6,058 nucleotides of DNA from positions 1-6,058 of the forward strand of contig CALFJE010000118.1 in NCBI GenBank assembly GCA_937877545.1, read 5' to 3'. The notes under the pieces are model-generated. The model was given only the letters and a program-made list of their open reading frames with translations, was not told the DNA's origin and did no database searches. Positions 1 through 6,058 of the stretch are shown here, one piece after another. The DNA comes from an uncultured Selenomonadales bacterium (GTDB lineage Bacteria; Bacillota; Negativicutes; Selenomonadales; Selenomonadaceae). The translations under genes were made by a program, and so were the position numbers. The stretch's first letter is position 1, and each line of letters opens with the position of its first letter.

Positions 1-122
1 CTGAAAAGCTCGCGCTCAAGCTCGGCGACGGACGGGCGGCTTACATTGCCACCGCGCAGATTTTTGATAGCGAACCGGCTTATCGTGTCGAACTTCATCA
101 AGCGCGGCGCGGCGATATTTGA
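1..122 (+). pseudogene. Truncated duplicate of cobU (internal fragment, 5' part outside window)
   Basis: Read in the frame starting at base 3, this stretch encodes 39 residues that match residues 20-58 of the intact CobU just downstream, differing only at three positions (Y40F, M44P, N58I), and then hits a TGA at 120-122. Bases 1-117 align without gaps to 192-308 with five mismatches (56, 64, 65, 75, 76), and the similarity fades out by about base 125. The fragment lacks everything after the substrate-binding His region of CobU, so it cannot be a working enzyme as seen. Its beginning is outside the window, so I cannot tell whether it carries its own P-loop and start codon or is the tail of another gene. 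I infer an incomplete tandem duplication of the upstream region plus the first 58 codons of cobU. Confidence 0.75.
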
Positions 123-124
123 AC

Positions 125-130
125 GGGGGA
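125..130 (+). promoter_or_regulatory. Ribosome-binding site that decides the cobU start
   Basis: The run GGGGGA lies 6 bases before the TTG at 137. This favours that TTG over the in-frame TTG at 119, which would put the purine run inside the gene. The site sits directly after the stop codon of the cobU fragment, so the break between duplicate and intact gene falls just in front of the translation signal. Confidence 0.55.
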
Positions 131-136
131 AACATT

Positions 137-703
137 TTGGGCAAGATAATTCTGGTGACGGGCGGGGCGCGTAGCGGCAAGAGTGCCTTCGCTGAAAAGC
201 TCGCGCTCAAGCTCGGCGACGGACGGGCGGCTTACATTGCCACCGCACAGATTTACGATAGCGAAATGGCTTATCGTGTCGAACTTCATCAAGCGCGGCG
301 CGGCGATAATTGGACGACGTTTGAGGCTCCCGTTGCGGCGGAGGAAAAAATCCTCGCGGCGGGCAAAGACTTCGACGCGATTTTGTTCGACTGCGTGACG
401 CTTTATATCAGCAACTTTCTCTGCGCGGCTGACCTCGACGACGAGGCGACGCTCCGTGACAATCTGCGCGGATTGATTCAGAAACTTATCGACGCCGCCC
501 TAAGCTCCGACGCCGTAACGATTTTTGTTACCAACGAGGTCGGCAGCGGCATCGTCCCCGAAAACAAGCTTGCCCGACGTTTCCGCGATTTGGCGGGGCT
601 TGCCAATCAAGTGCTCGCCGCGCACGCCGATAAAGTCTTCCTGACGGTCGCGGGTATTGCCGTCGACGTTAAGAAATTGGCGGAGGAAATGCATGACGGT
701 TGA
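137..703 (+). CDS. cobU: Adenosylcobinamide kinase / adenosylcobinamide-phosphate guanylyltransferase (CobU)
   Basis: Cytoplasmic bifunctional enzyme of late cobalamin synthesis. It phosphorylates adenosylcobinamide and then transfers GMP from GTP to give adenosylcobinamide-GDP, the substrate of cobalamin synthase. With the TTG start at 137 the protein has 188 residues, close to the usual ~180. Visible hallmarks are the P-loop GGARSGKS (residues 9-16), the RVELHQARRGDNW block (47-59) whose His51 matches the family's guanylylated histidine, and the very typical VTNEVGSGIVPENKLARRFR stretch (131-150). The TTG start is preferred because the protein then begins MGKIILVTGG, as in other CobU proteins, and a purine-rich site lies 6 bases upstream. 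The 3' end overlaps the next gene by 11 bases, which suggests translational coupling. A partial copy of this gene lies immediately upstream. Confidence 0.95.
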   Translation: MGKIILVTGGARSGKSAFAEKLALKLGDGRAAYIATAQIYDSEMAYRVELHQARRGDNWTTFEAPVAAEEKILAAGKDFDAILFDCVTLYISNFLCAADLDDEATLRDNLRGLIQKLIDAALSSDAVTIFVTNEVGSGIVPENKLARRFRDLAGLANQVLAAHADKVFLTVAGIAVDVKKLAEEMHDG

Positions 704-1163
704 ACTTAATCCGACGCGCCCGGACGAGCGCGAACTTTTTATAGACAATCTGCAAACGGCATTCCGACGCGCCGACGGCAGTAACAAATTCCGCCGCGAG
801 GATTTGCCGCTATTTTTCGAGCGATCTAACGCCACGCTTTGGAATATCCTCGCCGATAAAATTTTCGTCGGCGGCGCGGTGCTGATTATCAACGGCGTCA
901 CGCAACGCAACAAGTTATCGCTGTTCTTCGTAAACGCCGATTATCGGAATCGCGGTATCGGCTTTGCGGCGTGGCGCGTGATTGAAAAACTCTTTCCCGC
1001 TACAAAAGTTTGGGAGGCGTCGACGCCCTGGCTCGATAAGCGCAACCTGCATTTTTACTTGAACAAGTGCCGCTTCAACGCCGTGTCGATTTACAGTTCG
1101 CGCCACCCCGTTCAGTACACCGATAAGGAAATTTATTTGGCATTGGAAAAAATTATGAGGTGA
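693..1163 (+). CDS. GNAT-family N-acetyltransferase, first of a tandem pair
   Basis: A 156-residue protein with a GNAT fold: the beta4/alpha3 acetyl-CoA pyrophosphate-binding motif is seen as RNRGIG at residues 85-90, following the LSLFFVNADY strand, and a C-terminal FYLNKCRF (121-128) corresponds to the usual 'FYxKxGF' motif B, here with Arg in place of Gly. The substrate cannot be told from sequence. The ATG at 693 is chosen over the in-frame TTG at 657 because GGAGG (682-686) lies 6 bases before it and because the N-terminus then aligns exactly with the paralogue that follows (MTVELNPTR versus MTIELIPTR). It overlaps the end of cobU by 11 bases and is followed after 4 bases by its paralogue, so it is almost certainly cotranscribed with the cobalamin genes. 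A role in B12 metabolism is possible but is only suggested by position. Confidence 0.85.
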   Translation: MTVELNPTRPDERELFIDNLQTAFRRADGSNKFRREDLPLFFERSNATLWNILADKIFVGGAVLIINGVTQRNKLSLFFVNADYRNRGIGFAAWRVIEKLFPATKVWEASTPWLDKRNLHFYLNKCRFNAVSIYSSRHPVQYTDKEIYLALEKIMR

Positions 1164-1167
1164 CGGC

Positions 1168-1677
1168 ATGACGATTGAACTTATCCCCACGCGTGACGAC
1201 GAGCGCGAAAATTTTATCGTCAATATTCAAGCGGCGTTCAAAAAGGCTGTGGTCGAGACTTACGGCGACGACGGCAGGGAGGTTATTCCTCGCGAGGACG
1301 TGGAAAAATCCTTCAACGCGGCGGGCGCACAGATTCTTAATATCGTCAGCGACGGCAAGATTGTCGGCGGCGCGGTCGTCGTGATTCGCCCCGATAATCA
1401 CAACGAGCTGTCGCTTTTTTATGTCAACGTCGATTGCCACAGCAAGGGCATCGGCTCTGCGGCGTGGCGGGCGATTGAGGCACGTTATCCCGATACGGCG
1501 GTTTGGGAGACCGTGACGCCCTACTTTGAAAAGCGCAACTTGCATTTTTACATCAACAAATGCGGCTTTCACGCGGTGGAGTTTTTCAATCCGCACCACA
1601 AAGACCCGAACGCCCCCGAAGACGATTTCCCCGGCGGCGATTATTTTTTCCGCTTTGAAAAGGTCGTGAAGTCATGA
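1168..1677 (+). CDS. GNAT-family N-acetyltransferase, second of a tandem pair
   Basis: A 169-residue GNAT-fold protein, roughly 55% identical by hand alignment to the preceding gene product over about 125 alignable residues, with shared blocks such as KRNLHFY and a common AAWR after motif A. Compared with the first copy it has an N-terminal insertion (about residues 28-38) and a longer, acidic and Pro-rich C-terminal segment (about 143-157). The acetyl-CoA loop reads HSKGIG (91-96), with His where Gln or Arg is usual, while motif B is the standard KCGF (131-134). GAGGTGA (1157-1163) provides a ribosome-binding site that overlaps the previous stop. Its stop overlaps the cobQ start (ATGA), so expression is coupled to cobQ. 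The substrate is unknown. Confidence 0.85.
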   Translation: MTIELIPTRDDERENFIVNIQAAFKKAVVETYGDDGREVIPREDVEKSFNAAGAQILNIVSDGKIVGGAVVVIRPDNHNELSLFYVNVDCHSKGIGSAAWRAIEARYPDTAVWETVTPYFEKRNLHFYINKCGFHAVEFFNPHHKDPNAPEDDFPGGDYFFRFEKVVKS

Positions 1678-3155
1678 CGCGATATTTAATGTTTCAAGGG
1701 ACAAGCTCGCACGTGGGCAAGAGCATATTGACAACGGCTTTATGCCGAATCTTATTCCGCGCAGGTCGACGCGTCGCGCCGTTCAAGGCTCAAAACATGG
1801 CGTTGAATTCGTTCGTGACAGCGGACGGGCTGGAGATAGGACGCGCTCAAGCAGCGCAGGCGGAGGCGGCTAACCTCGCGCCGCGTGTCGAAATGAATCC
1901 CGTCCTGCTAAAGCCCACCGGCAACGCAACCTCGCAAGTGATAATCAACGGGCGTGCGGTCGGCGTCATGAGCGCGGCGGCTTATCACAGCGGCTATTCG
2001 CTTAAGGCTTTCGACGCCGTTAAGGACGCGCTCAAAAAACTTTCCGCCGAATTCGACACGATTATCATCGAGGGCGCAGGTTCCCCCGCCGAGGTCAACC
2101 TCAAAGCCAACGATATTGTCAACATGCGCGTCGCCAAGCACCTCAATGCGCCCGTGATTTTGGTCGCCGACATCGACAGGGGAGGGGCTTTGGCGTCAAT
2201 CGTCGGCACGTTGGAGCTTCTCGACGACGACGAACGCGCTTTGGTTAAGGGGCTTGTCATCAACAAATTTCGCGGCGACGTGAATTTATTTCTGCCCGCC
2301 GTTGATTTTCTGGAGTGCAAGACCGGCAAGCCCGTGCTCGGTATCGTCCCGTTTATCGACAAGCTCGGCGTCGACGACGAGGACTCCGTTTCCCTCGACG
2401 ACAAAAATCTAATCCCTAATCCCCAGTCCCTAGCCCCTATTAAAATCGCGGTGATTCGGCTCGGCAAGCTTTCCAACTTCACGGACTTTGACAGCTTGGC
2501 GGGCGAGGCTGACGTTCAACTTACCTACGCGACGGCTCCCGACGCCCTCGATACCGCCGACGTGATTATCTTGCCGGGCAGTAAGAACACCTCGGAGGAT
2601 TTGCTTAATCTGCGCGGAAACGGCTTTGCCGATAAGATTTTGCAACGTGCGGGCTACGGCGCGGCGATTATCGGGATATGCGGCGGCTTCCAAATGCTCG
2701 GCACCAAACTTTATGACCCGCTGGGCACCGAATCGGCTCACGCGGAGCTTGACGGTTTGGGACTTTTGCCGATTGAAACGACGTTCGCCGCCGAAAAGTT
2801 CACGCGGCAAGTTACGTTGCCCAATGTCGATTTTGAATTCCTCGGTACGCGAATCGCCGCCGCCAACCTTGAGGGCTACGAAATTCACAGCGGCGAAAGC
2901 ACTCTGCGCGGACAAAAGATTATCGCGGCGGGAAATGTATTCGGCACCTACGTTCACGGTATTTTTGACAATGACGACTTCCGCCGACAATTCCTTAACG
3001 CCGTCCGCAAAAAAAAGAATCTGCCGCCTTTGCCCGCGACGCGCAACCTTCGGGCTGAAAGGCAACAGAATTACGACCGCCTCGCCCGAATCGTACGCGA
3101 AAGCTTGAACATGGATTTGCTCGAAAAAATTCTATGTCGGGCAACAGAACTTTAA
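1674..3155 (+). CDS. cobQ: Adenosylcobyric acid synthase, glutamine-hydrolysing (CobQ/CbiP)
   Basis: Cytoplasmic enzyme that uses ATP and glutamine to amidate four side chains (b, d, e and g) of adenosylcobyrinic acid a,c-diamide, giving adenosylcobyric acid. The 493-residue length is normal. The N-terminal synthetase domain of the dethiobiotin synthetase-like NTPase type starts with the P-loop GTSSHVGKS (9-17), followed by the family signatures KAQNMALNS and VADIDRGGALASIVGT. The C-terminal class I (CobB/CobQ-type) glutaminase starts near IKIAVIRLGKLSNFTDF; its nucleophile is Cys336 in GICGGFQMLG and its catalytic histidine is His428 in GTYVHGIFDND. The linker between domains (about residues 246-255) is encoded by a heptanucleotide repeat, described separately. 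The ATG overlaps the upstream stop as ATGA, and the nearest Shine-Dalgarno-like run (AAAAGG, 1658-1663) is weak and distant, so translation probably depends on coupling. It is the last gene of the operon, before a terminator. Confidence 0.97.
   Translation: MTRYLMFQGTSSHVGKSILTTALCRILFRAGRRVAPFKAQNMALNSFVTADGLEIGRAQAAQAEAANLAPRVEMNPVLLKPTGNATSQVIINGRAVGVMSAAAYHSGYSLKAFDAVKDALKKLSAEFDTIIIEGAGSPAEVNLKANDIVNMRVAKHLNAPVILVADIDRGGALASIVGTLELLDDDERALVKGLVINKFRGDVNLFLPAVDFLECKTGKPVLGIVPFIDKLGVDDEDSVSLDDKNLIPNPQSLAPIKIAVIRLGKLSNFTDFDSLAGEADVQLTYATAPDALDTADVIILPGSKNTSEDLLNLRGNGFADKILQRAGYGAAIIGICGGFQMLGTKLYDPLGTESAHAELDGLGLLPIETTFAAEKFTRQVTLPNVDFEFLGTRIAAANLEGYEIHSGESTLRGQKIIAAGNVFGTYVHGIFDNDDFRRQFLNAVRKKKNLPPLPATRNLRAERQQNYDRLARIVRESLNMDLLEKILCRATEL
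2409..2436 (+). repeat. Four tandem degenerate heptanucleotides inside cobQ
   Basis: The four successive 7-base units read CTAATCC, CTAATCC, CCAGTCC and CTAGCCC, followed by a partial CTA. In the cobQ frame they encode LIPNPQSLAP, in the linker between the synthetase and glutaminase domains. The codons used (CTA, CCC, TCC and AAT in succession) and the absence of the GAC/GCG/GGC-rich texture of the flanks set it apart from the rest of the gene. The frame stays open because the insert preserves the reading frame overall. It resembles the short tandemly repeated heptamers known from cyanobacterial genomes, but a link is not implied. Confidence 0.7.
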
Positions 3156-3168
3156 ACGCGGCGGCGAT

Positions 3169-3205
3169 AAAAAAAATCCTCCACTCAAGCGGGCGGAGGA
3201 TTTTT
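3169..3205. terminator. Bidirectional intrinsic terminator between cobQ and RNase J gene
   Basis: A perfect 11-bp inverted repeat, AAAAATCCTCC (3172-3182) and GGAGGATTTTT (3195-3205), encloses a 12-base loop. On the + strand the stem runs into TTTTTGATTTATA, and on the - strand it runs into eight consecutive T's (complement of 3169-3176). It lies 13 bases after the cobQ stop and 3 bases after the RNase J stop, so it can end transcription of both converging genes. Confidence 0.9.
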
Positions 3206-3208
3206 GAT

Positions 3209-4882
3209 TTATACTTCAACGATAATCGGCAAAATCATGGGTCGGCGGCGCGTCTGCTCGAAGAGGAATTGCGCCAGCGCATCGCGGATATTGAGCTTAA
3301 TCGTCATCCAATCGGAAATTTGGTCGTCGCGGCATCGGCGCAGGACGTGGAAAACTCGGCTCCTTGCGTCGTCCATGAGCTGTTCGGATTCGCGGACGTA
3401 GACGAAGCCCCTCGACACAATATCCGGACCGGAAACGATTCTGCCCGTGGCGCGATTCATGGTCACCACGACGATTAAAATCCCGTCTTGCGAAAGCTGG
3501 CGGCGGTCGCGCAGGACGATATTGCCCACGTCGCCGACGCCCAGCCCGTCAACCATTACCACGCCCGCATTGACGTGCCCCGTAATTTTGCCGCTGTCAC
3601 GCGTCAACTCAATCACCGCGCCGTTTTCGCCGACGATAATGTTTTCGCGATTCATACCCAATTCCTCGGCAAGCTTGGCGTGCGCGAACAAGTGATGAAG
3701 TTCGCCGTGCACGGGCATGAAAAATTTCGGCTTAACCAGATTGTGAATCAAGCGCAATTCGTCGCGTGCGGCGTGCCCCGATACGTGAATGCCCTCCTCG
3801 CGGCGGTGAATCACATTTGCTCCGAGCCGCAACAGATTATCGACAGTCTTGGCAACAAGTTTCTCGTTACCGGGAATGGGCGTGGCGGAAATAATCACGG
3901 TGTCGCCGGGGATAATGTCAACCTGCCTGTGGTCGCTCATAGCCATGCGAGTCAACGCGCTCATCGGTTCGCCCTGGCTGCCCGTCGTGATGATGACGAT
4001 TTTGTTGGCGGGATAATTCCTGATGTCTTCGATGTCGATGATTGCGCCTTCGGGGGCGTGAATGTAGCCGAGCTCCAGCGAAATAGCGACGACGTTGACC
4101 ATACTGCGCCCTAAGATAGCGACGCGTCGACGGTAACGAATCGCCGTGTCTATCGCTTGCTGAATCCTATGGACGTTCGAGGAAAAAGTTGCGACGATAA
4201 TCCTGCCCGACGCGTTCTGGAATTCGCGATTGAACGCCGCGCCGACAGTGCGTTCGCTGGGCGTGTGACCTTCCTTTTCGGCGTTGGTGGAGTCAGCCAT
4301 AAGCAACAGGACGCCACGCGCCCCCAAATCGGCGAATCGGCGGAAGTCAGTCATTTTGCCATCAATGGGCGTGTAGTCGAGCTTGAAGTCGCCGGTGTGA
4401 ACAATCATGCCGACGGGCGTTTTAATCGACAAGCCGACCGAATCGGGTATCGAGTGATTCACGCGGATAAAGCCGACGCTGAAACAGCCAATCATGACGA
4501 TTTCGCCGCCGGAGACCGCACGCAGGTTTTTGCATTCGACGCCGTCCTCTTTGAGCCGCCCCGTTAAAATGCCGAGCGTGAGCCGCGTACCGTAGACGGG
4601 GACGGAAAGATTTTTCAGTATGTAAGGCAACGCGCCGATATGGTCTTCGTGCCCGTGCGTTAGGATTATCGCCTTGAGGCAGGTTTTGTTTTCCATAACG
4701 TAGGAAATATCGGGGATAACCAGGTCAATGCCGAGCATGTCGTTTTCGGGGAACATCAGCCCCGCGTCAATCATAATCATTTCGTCGCCGTAGCGGATAA
4801 TCGTCATGTTCTTGCCGATTTCGCCCAGCCCGCCCAACGGAATTATCTTCAGCTTATTGTCGTTTCGTTGGTCACTTCTCAA
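3209..4882 (-). CDS. rnjA: Ribonuclease J (metallo-beta-lactamase/beta-CASP RNase)
   Basis: Cytoplasmic zinc-dependent RNase with 5'-to-3' exonuclease and endonuclease activities, central to mRNA turnover and rRNA maturation in Bacillota. The 557 residues match the family's full length. The metallo-beta-lactamase motif THGHEDH supplies His76, His78, Asp80 and His81; His143 (VNHSIPDS) and Asp165 (HTGDFKLD) complete the metal site. The beta-CASP domain follows (about 210-370), with ATFSSNVHRIQ, TTGSQGEPMSAL and HVSGHA; HGE with His392 marks the return to the beta-lactamase fold. The C-terminal domain carries the typical RIVSGPDIVSRGFVYVRESE segment. The start is TTG at 4882, chosen for the strong AAGGAGG on the minus strand (4898-4892) 9 bases upstream. 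It has its own promoter and converges on cobQ. Whether it should be called J1 or J2 cannot be decided from one copy; the rnjA symbol is by resemblance. Confidence 0.97.
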   Translation of the reverse strand: MRSDQRNDNKLKIIPLGGLGEIGKNMTIIRYGDEMIMIDAGLMFPENDMLGIDLVIPDISYVMENKTCLKAIILTHGHEDHIGALPYILKNLSVPVYGTRLTLGILTGRLKEDGVECKNLRAVSGGEIVMIGCFSVGFIRVNHSIPDSVGLSIKTPVGMIVHTGDFKLDYTPIDGKMTDFRRFADLGARGVLLLMADSTNAEKEGHTPSERTVGAAFNREFQNASGRIIVATFSSNVHRIQQAIDTAIRYRRRVAILGRSMVNVVAISLELGYIHAPEGAIIDIEDIRNYPANKIVIITTGSQGEPMSALTRMAMSDHRQVDIIPGDTVIISATPIPGNEKLVAKTVDNLLRLGANVIHRREEGIHVSGHAARDELRLIHNLVKPKFFMPVHGELHHLFAHAKLAEELGMNRENIIVGENGAVIELTRDSGKITGHVNAGVVMVDGLGVGDVGNIVLRDRRQLSQDGILIVVVTMNRATGRIVSGPDIVSRGFVYVRESEQLMDDARSRVFHVLRRCRDDQISDWMTIKLNIRDALAQFLFEQTRRRPMILPIIVEV

Positions 4883-4936
4883 ATAAAATCTCCTCCTTGT
4901 GTCAAAATTTTTATCCGAACAATCTACGCTTATGGC

Positions 4937-4965
4937 ATTGTATCAAATCGGCAGGGGCAATGCAA
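4937..4965 (-). promoter_or_regulatory. Sigma-70/SigA-type promoter of the RNase J gene
   Basis: On the minus strand, TTGCAT (4965-4960, four of six consensus bases) and TACAAT (4942-4937, five of six) are separated by exactly 17 bases. Transcription should begin near 4930, giving a 5' leader of about 48 bases with an AAGGAGG ribosome-binding site near its end. The -35 box abuts the T-tract of the ychF terminator. Predicted from sequence only. Confidence 0.75.
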
Positions 4966-4991
4966 ATAAAAAACCCCCCTGCGCGGGAGGT
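4964..4991 (-). terminator. Intrinsic terminator of ychF
   Basis: On the minus strand a 7-bp stem, ACCTCCC (4991-4985) with GGGGGGT (4979-4973), contains one G-T wobble and a 5-base GCGCA loop, and is followed by TTTTTTATTT. It begins 11 bases after the ychF stop codon. It separates ychF from the RNase J gene, in agreement with the independent promoter just beyond it. Confidence 0.85.
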
Positions 4992-5002
4992 CGCTTGGTC
5001 GT

Positions 5003-6058
5003 TTAGACGTTGAAGCGGAAATAAGTAACGTCGCCGTCCTGCATGATGTAATCCTTGCCTTCGAGGCGGACGAGCCCCTTATCGCGGGCGGCGTTTATCG
5101 AGCCGAGCCGAATCAAATCGTCATAGTTGACAATTTCGGCGCGAATGAAACCGCGTTCGATGTCGCTGTGAATTTTGCCCGCCGCCTTGACTGCAGGCGT
5201 CCCTTTGGCGATAGTCCATGCGCGACATTCGTCAGCCCCCGCCGTCAAGAACGTCATGAGCCCCAGCAAGTCAAACGCCGCGTGAATCAGCCTGTCGAGC
5301 CCCGAACTTTCCAAGCCCAAATCGGCAAGGAATTCCTTAGCCTCTTCGGCGTCGAGCTCCGCGATTTCCTCTTCGACCTTCGCGCAGATGACGACGACTT
5401 GAGCCCCTTCCTGCGCGGCGAGCGTGCGCACTGCCTTGACGTAATCATTATCCTGCGCGAGCTCCTCTTCGGACACGTTGGCTACGTAAAGCGTGGGCTT
5501 GAGCGTCAACAAATTGGCGTCCCGAATGGCGGCAAGTTCGTCGTCCGTCAAATCGAGACTCCGCGCAGGTTTAGCTTCGTCGAGGGCGGCTTTCACACGT
5601 TCGAGCACTGCCGCCTCAAGCTTAGCTTCCTTACTGCCCGACTTCAACAGCTTGGCGACTTTGGCGAGCCGTTTATCCACAACGTCGAGGTCAGCGAGGC
5701 ACAGCTCCGTTTGAATGGTATCAATATCGCGCAACGGGTCAATGGTATCAGCTACGTGCGTGATGTTTTCGTCCTCAAAACAGCGCACGACATGGGCAAT
5801 CGCGTCAACTTGGCGGATATGTTCAAGGAATTTGTTGCCGAGCCCTTCGCCCTTGGACGCGCCTTTGACTAGCCCAGCAATATCGACGAAACGGACACTT
5901 GCGGGCGTAGTCTTCTTGGAGCTGTAAAGTTTGGTCAGCACGTCGAGACGCGGATCAGGAACGGCTACCACTCCGACATTCGGCTCAATCGTGCAGAACG
6001 GGTAATTCGCCGCCTCCGCGCCGGCTTTCGTTATCGCGTTGAACAGCGTCGACTTGCC
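5003..6058 (-). CDS. ychF: YchF/OLA1-family ribosome-binding ATPase, 5' end outside window
   Basis: A translation-factor-related (TRAFAC, Obg family) P-loop protein that binds ribosomes and, unlike most relatives, hydrolyses ATP. The visible 351 residues begin inside the P-loop (GKSTLFNAIT), so only about 13-14 N-terminal residues of an expected ~365 are missing. The hallmarks are NYPFCTIEPNVG, the switch II block DIAGLVKGASKGEGLGNKFL in which a hydrophobic residue replaces the catalytic glutamine, and NVSE (about visible residues 194-197) in place of the GTP-specifying NKxD, which fits ATP preference. A helical coiled-coil insertion lies between switch II and NVSE, and a C-terminal TGS domain (about 267-350) ends in the typical DGDVTYFRFNV. 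The GTG at 5971 is not the start, because conserved sequence continues upstream of it. The gene ends at a terminator and is not cotranscribed with RNase J. Confidence 0.97.
   Translation of the reverse strand, partial: GKSTLFNAITKAGAEAANYPFCTIEPNVGVVAVPDPRLDVLTKLYSSKKTTPASVRFVDIAGLVKGASKGEGLGNKFLEHIRQVDAIAHVVRCFEDENITHVADTIDPLRDIDTIQTELCLADLDVVDKRLAKVAKLLKSGSKEAKLEAAVLERVKAALDEAKPARSLDLTDDELAAIRDANLLTLKPTLYVANVSEEELAQDNDYVKAVRTLAAQEGAQVVVICAKVEEEIAELDAEEAKEFLADLGLESSGLDRLIHAAFDLLGLMTFLTAGADECRAWTIAKGTPAVKAAGKIHSDIERGFIRAEIVNYDDLIRLGSINAARDKGLVRLEGKDYIMQDGDVTYFRFNV

Noticed and set aside
119..136. TTG at 119 as the cobU start
   Set aside because: It would add MNGGNI, not seen in CobU proteins, overlap the stop of the upstream fragment and bury the likely ribosome-binding site inside the gene.
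1..136. Possible cobalamin riboswitch ahead of cobU
   Set aside because: These bases are a copy of cobU coding sequence plus a short ribosome-binding region; no B12-box-like conserved element is seen. A riboswitch, if any, lies left of the window.
2430..3065. Open frame on the - strand opposite the glutaminase half of cobQ (211 codons)
   Set aside because: The + strand frame shows unambiguous CobQ motifs through the same bases; the minus-strand product has no recognisable motif.
3488..4114. Long open frame on the + strand opposite the RNase J gene (208 codons)
   Set aside because: It lies fully antisense to a strongly conserved RNase J, has no recognisable domain and reflects the GC-rich codon bias of the opposite strand.
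5168..5872. Long open frame on the + strand opposite ychF (234 codons)
   Set aside because: Antisense shadow of the conserved YchF coding sequence; no protein-family features are visible in its translation.
5969..5971. GTG at 5971 as the ychF start
   Set aside because: Conserved P-loop and NYPFCTIEPNVG sequence continues in frame up to the window edge, so the true start is outside.

Overview
The window looks like a piece of a Bacillota chromosome, and Negativicutes (Selenomonas/Phascolarctobacterium-like) is my best guess. The reasons are a stand-alone, RNase J-type 557-residue nuclease, strong AGGAGG ribosome-binding sites, two TTG starts, a moderately high GC content and an anaerobe-style cobalamin gene cluster. 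This taxonomic call rests on overall resemblance and not on a search.

Left half (1-3155, + strand): part of a cobalamin (vitamin B12) operon. It opens with the tail of a broken, duplicated piece of cobU (1-122). Then come intact cobU (137-703), two tandem paralogous GNAT-fold acetyltransferases of unknown substrate (693-1163 and 1168-1677) and cobQ/cbiP (1674-3155). Neighbouring genes overlap by 11 and 4 bases or are 4 bases apart, so they are probably translated in a coupled way from a promoter left of the window. CobQ amidates the corrin ring to adenosylcobyric acid. CobU later activates adenosylcobinamide to its GDP form for joining to the lower ligand. The GNAT pair is not a standard part of this pathway.

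Right half (3209-6058, - strand): two housekeeping genes converge on the cobalamin operon. RNase J (3209-4882) has its own promoter (4937-4965) and meets cobQ at a shared bidirectional terminator (3169-3205). Upstream of it lies ychF/OLA1-type ATPase (5003 to beyond 6058, missing only its first dozen or so residues), which ends at its own terminator (4964-4991). The T-tract of that terminator touches the -35 box of the RNase J promoter.

No complete new system is evident. The points worth a second look are the recent partial duplication of cobU, the older GNAT duplication embedded in the B12 operon, and a short heptanucleotide repeat that appears to have been inserted into the interdomain linker of cobQ. 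There is no gene-free stretch over 300 bases; the longest gap is the 120 bases between RNase J and ychF, which holds the terminator and promoter described.
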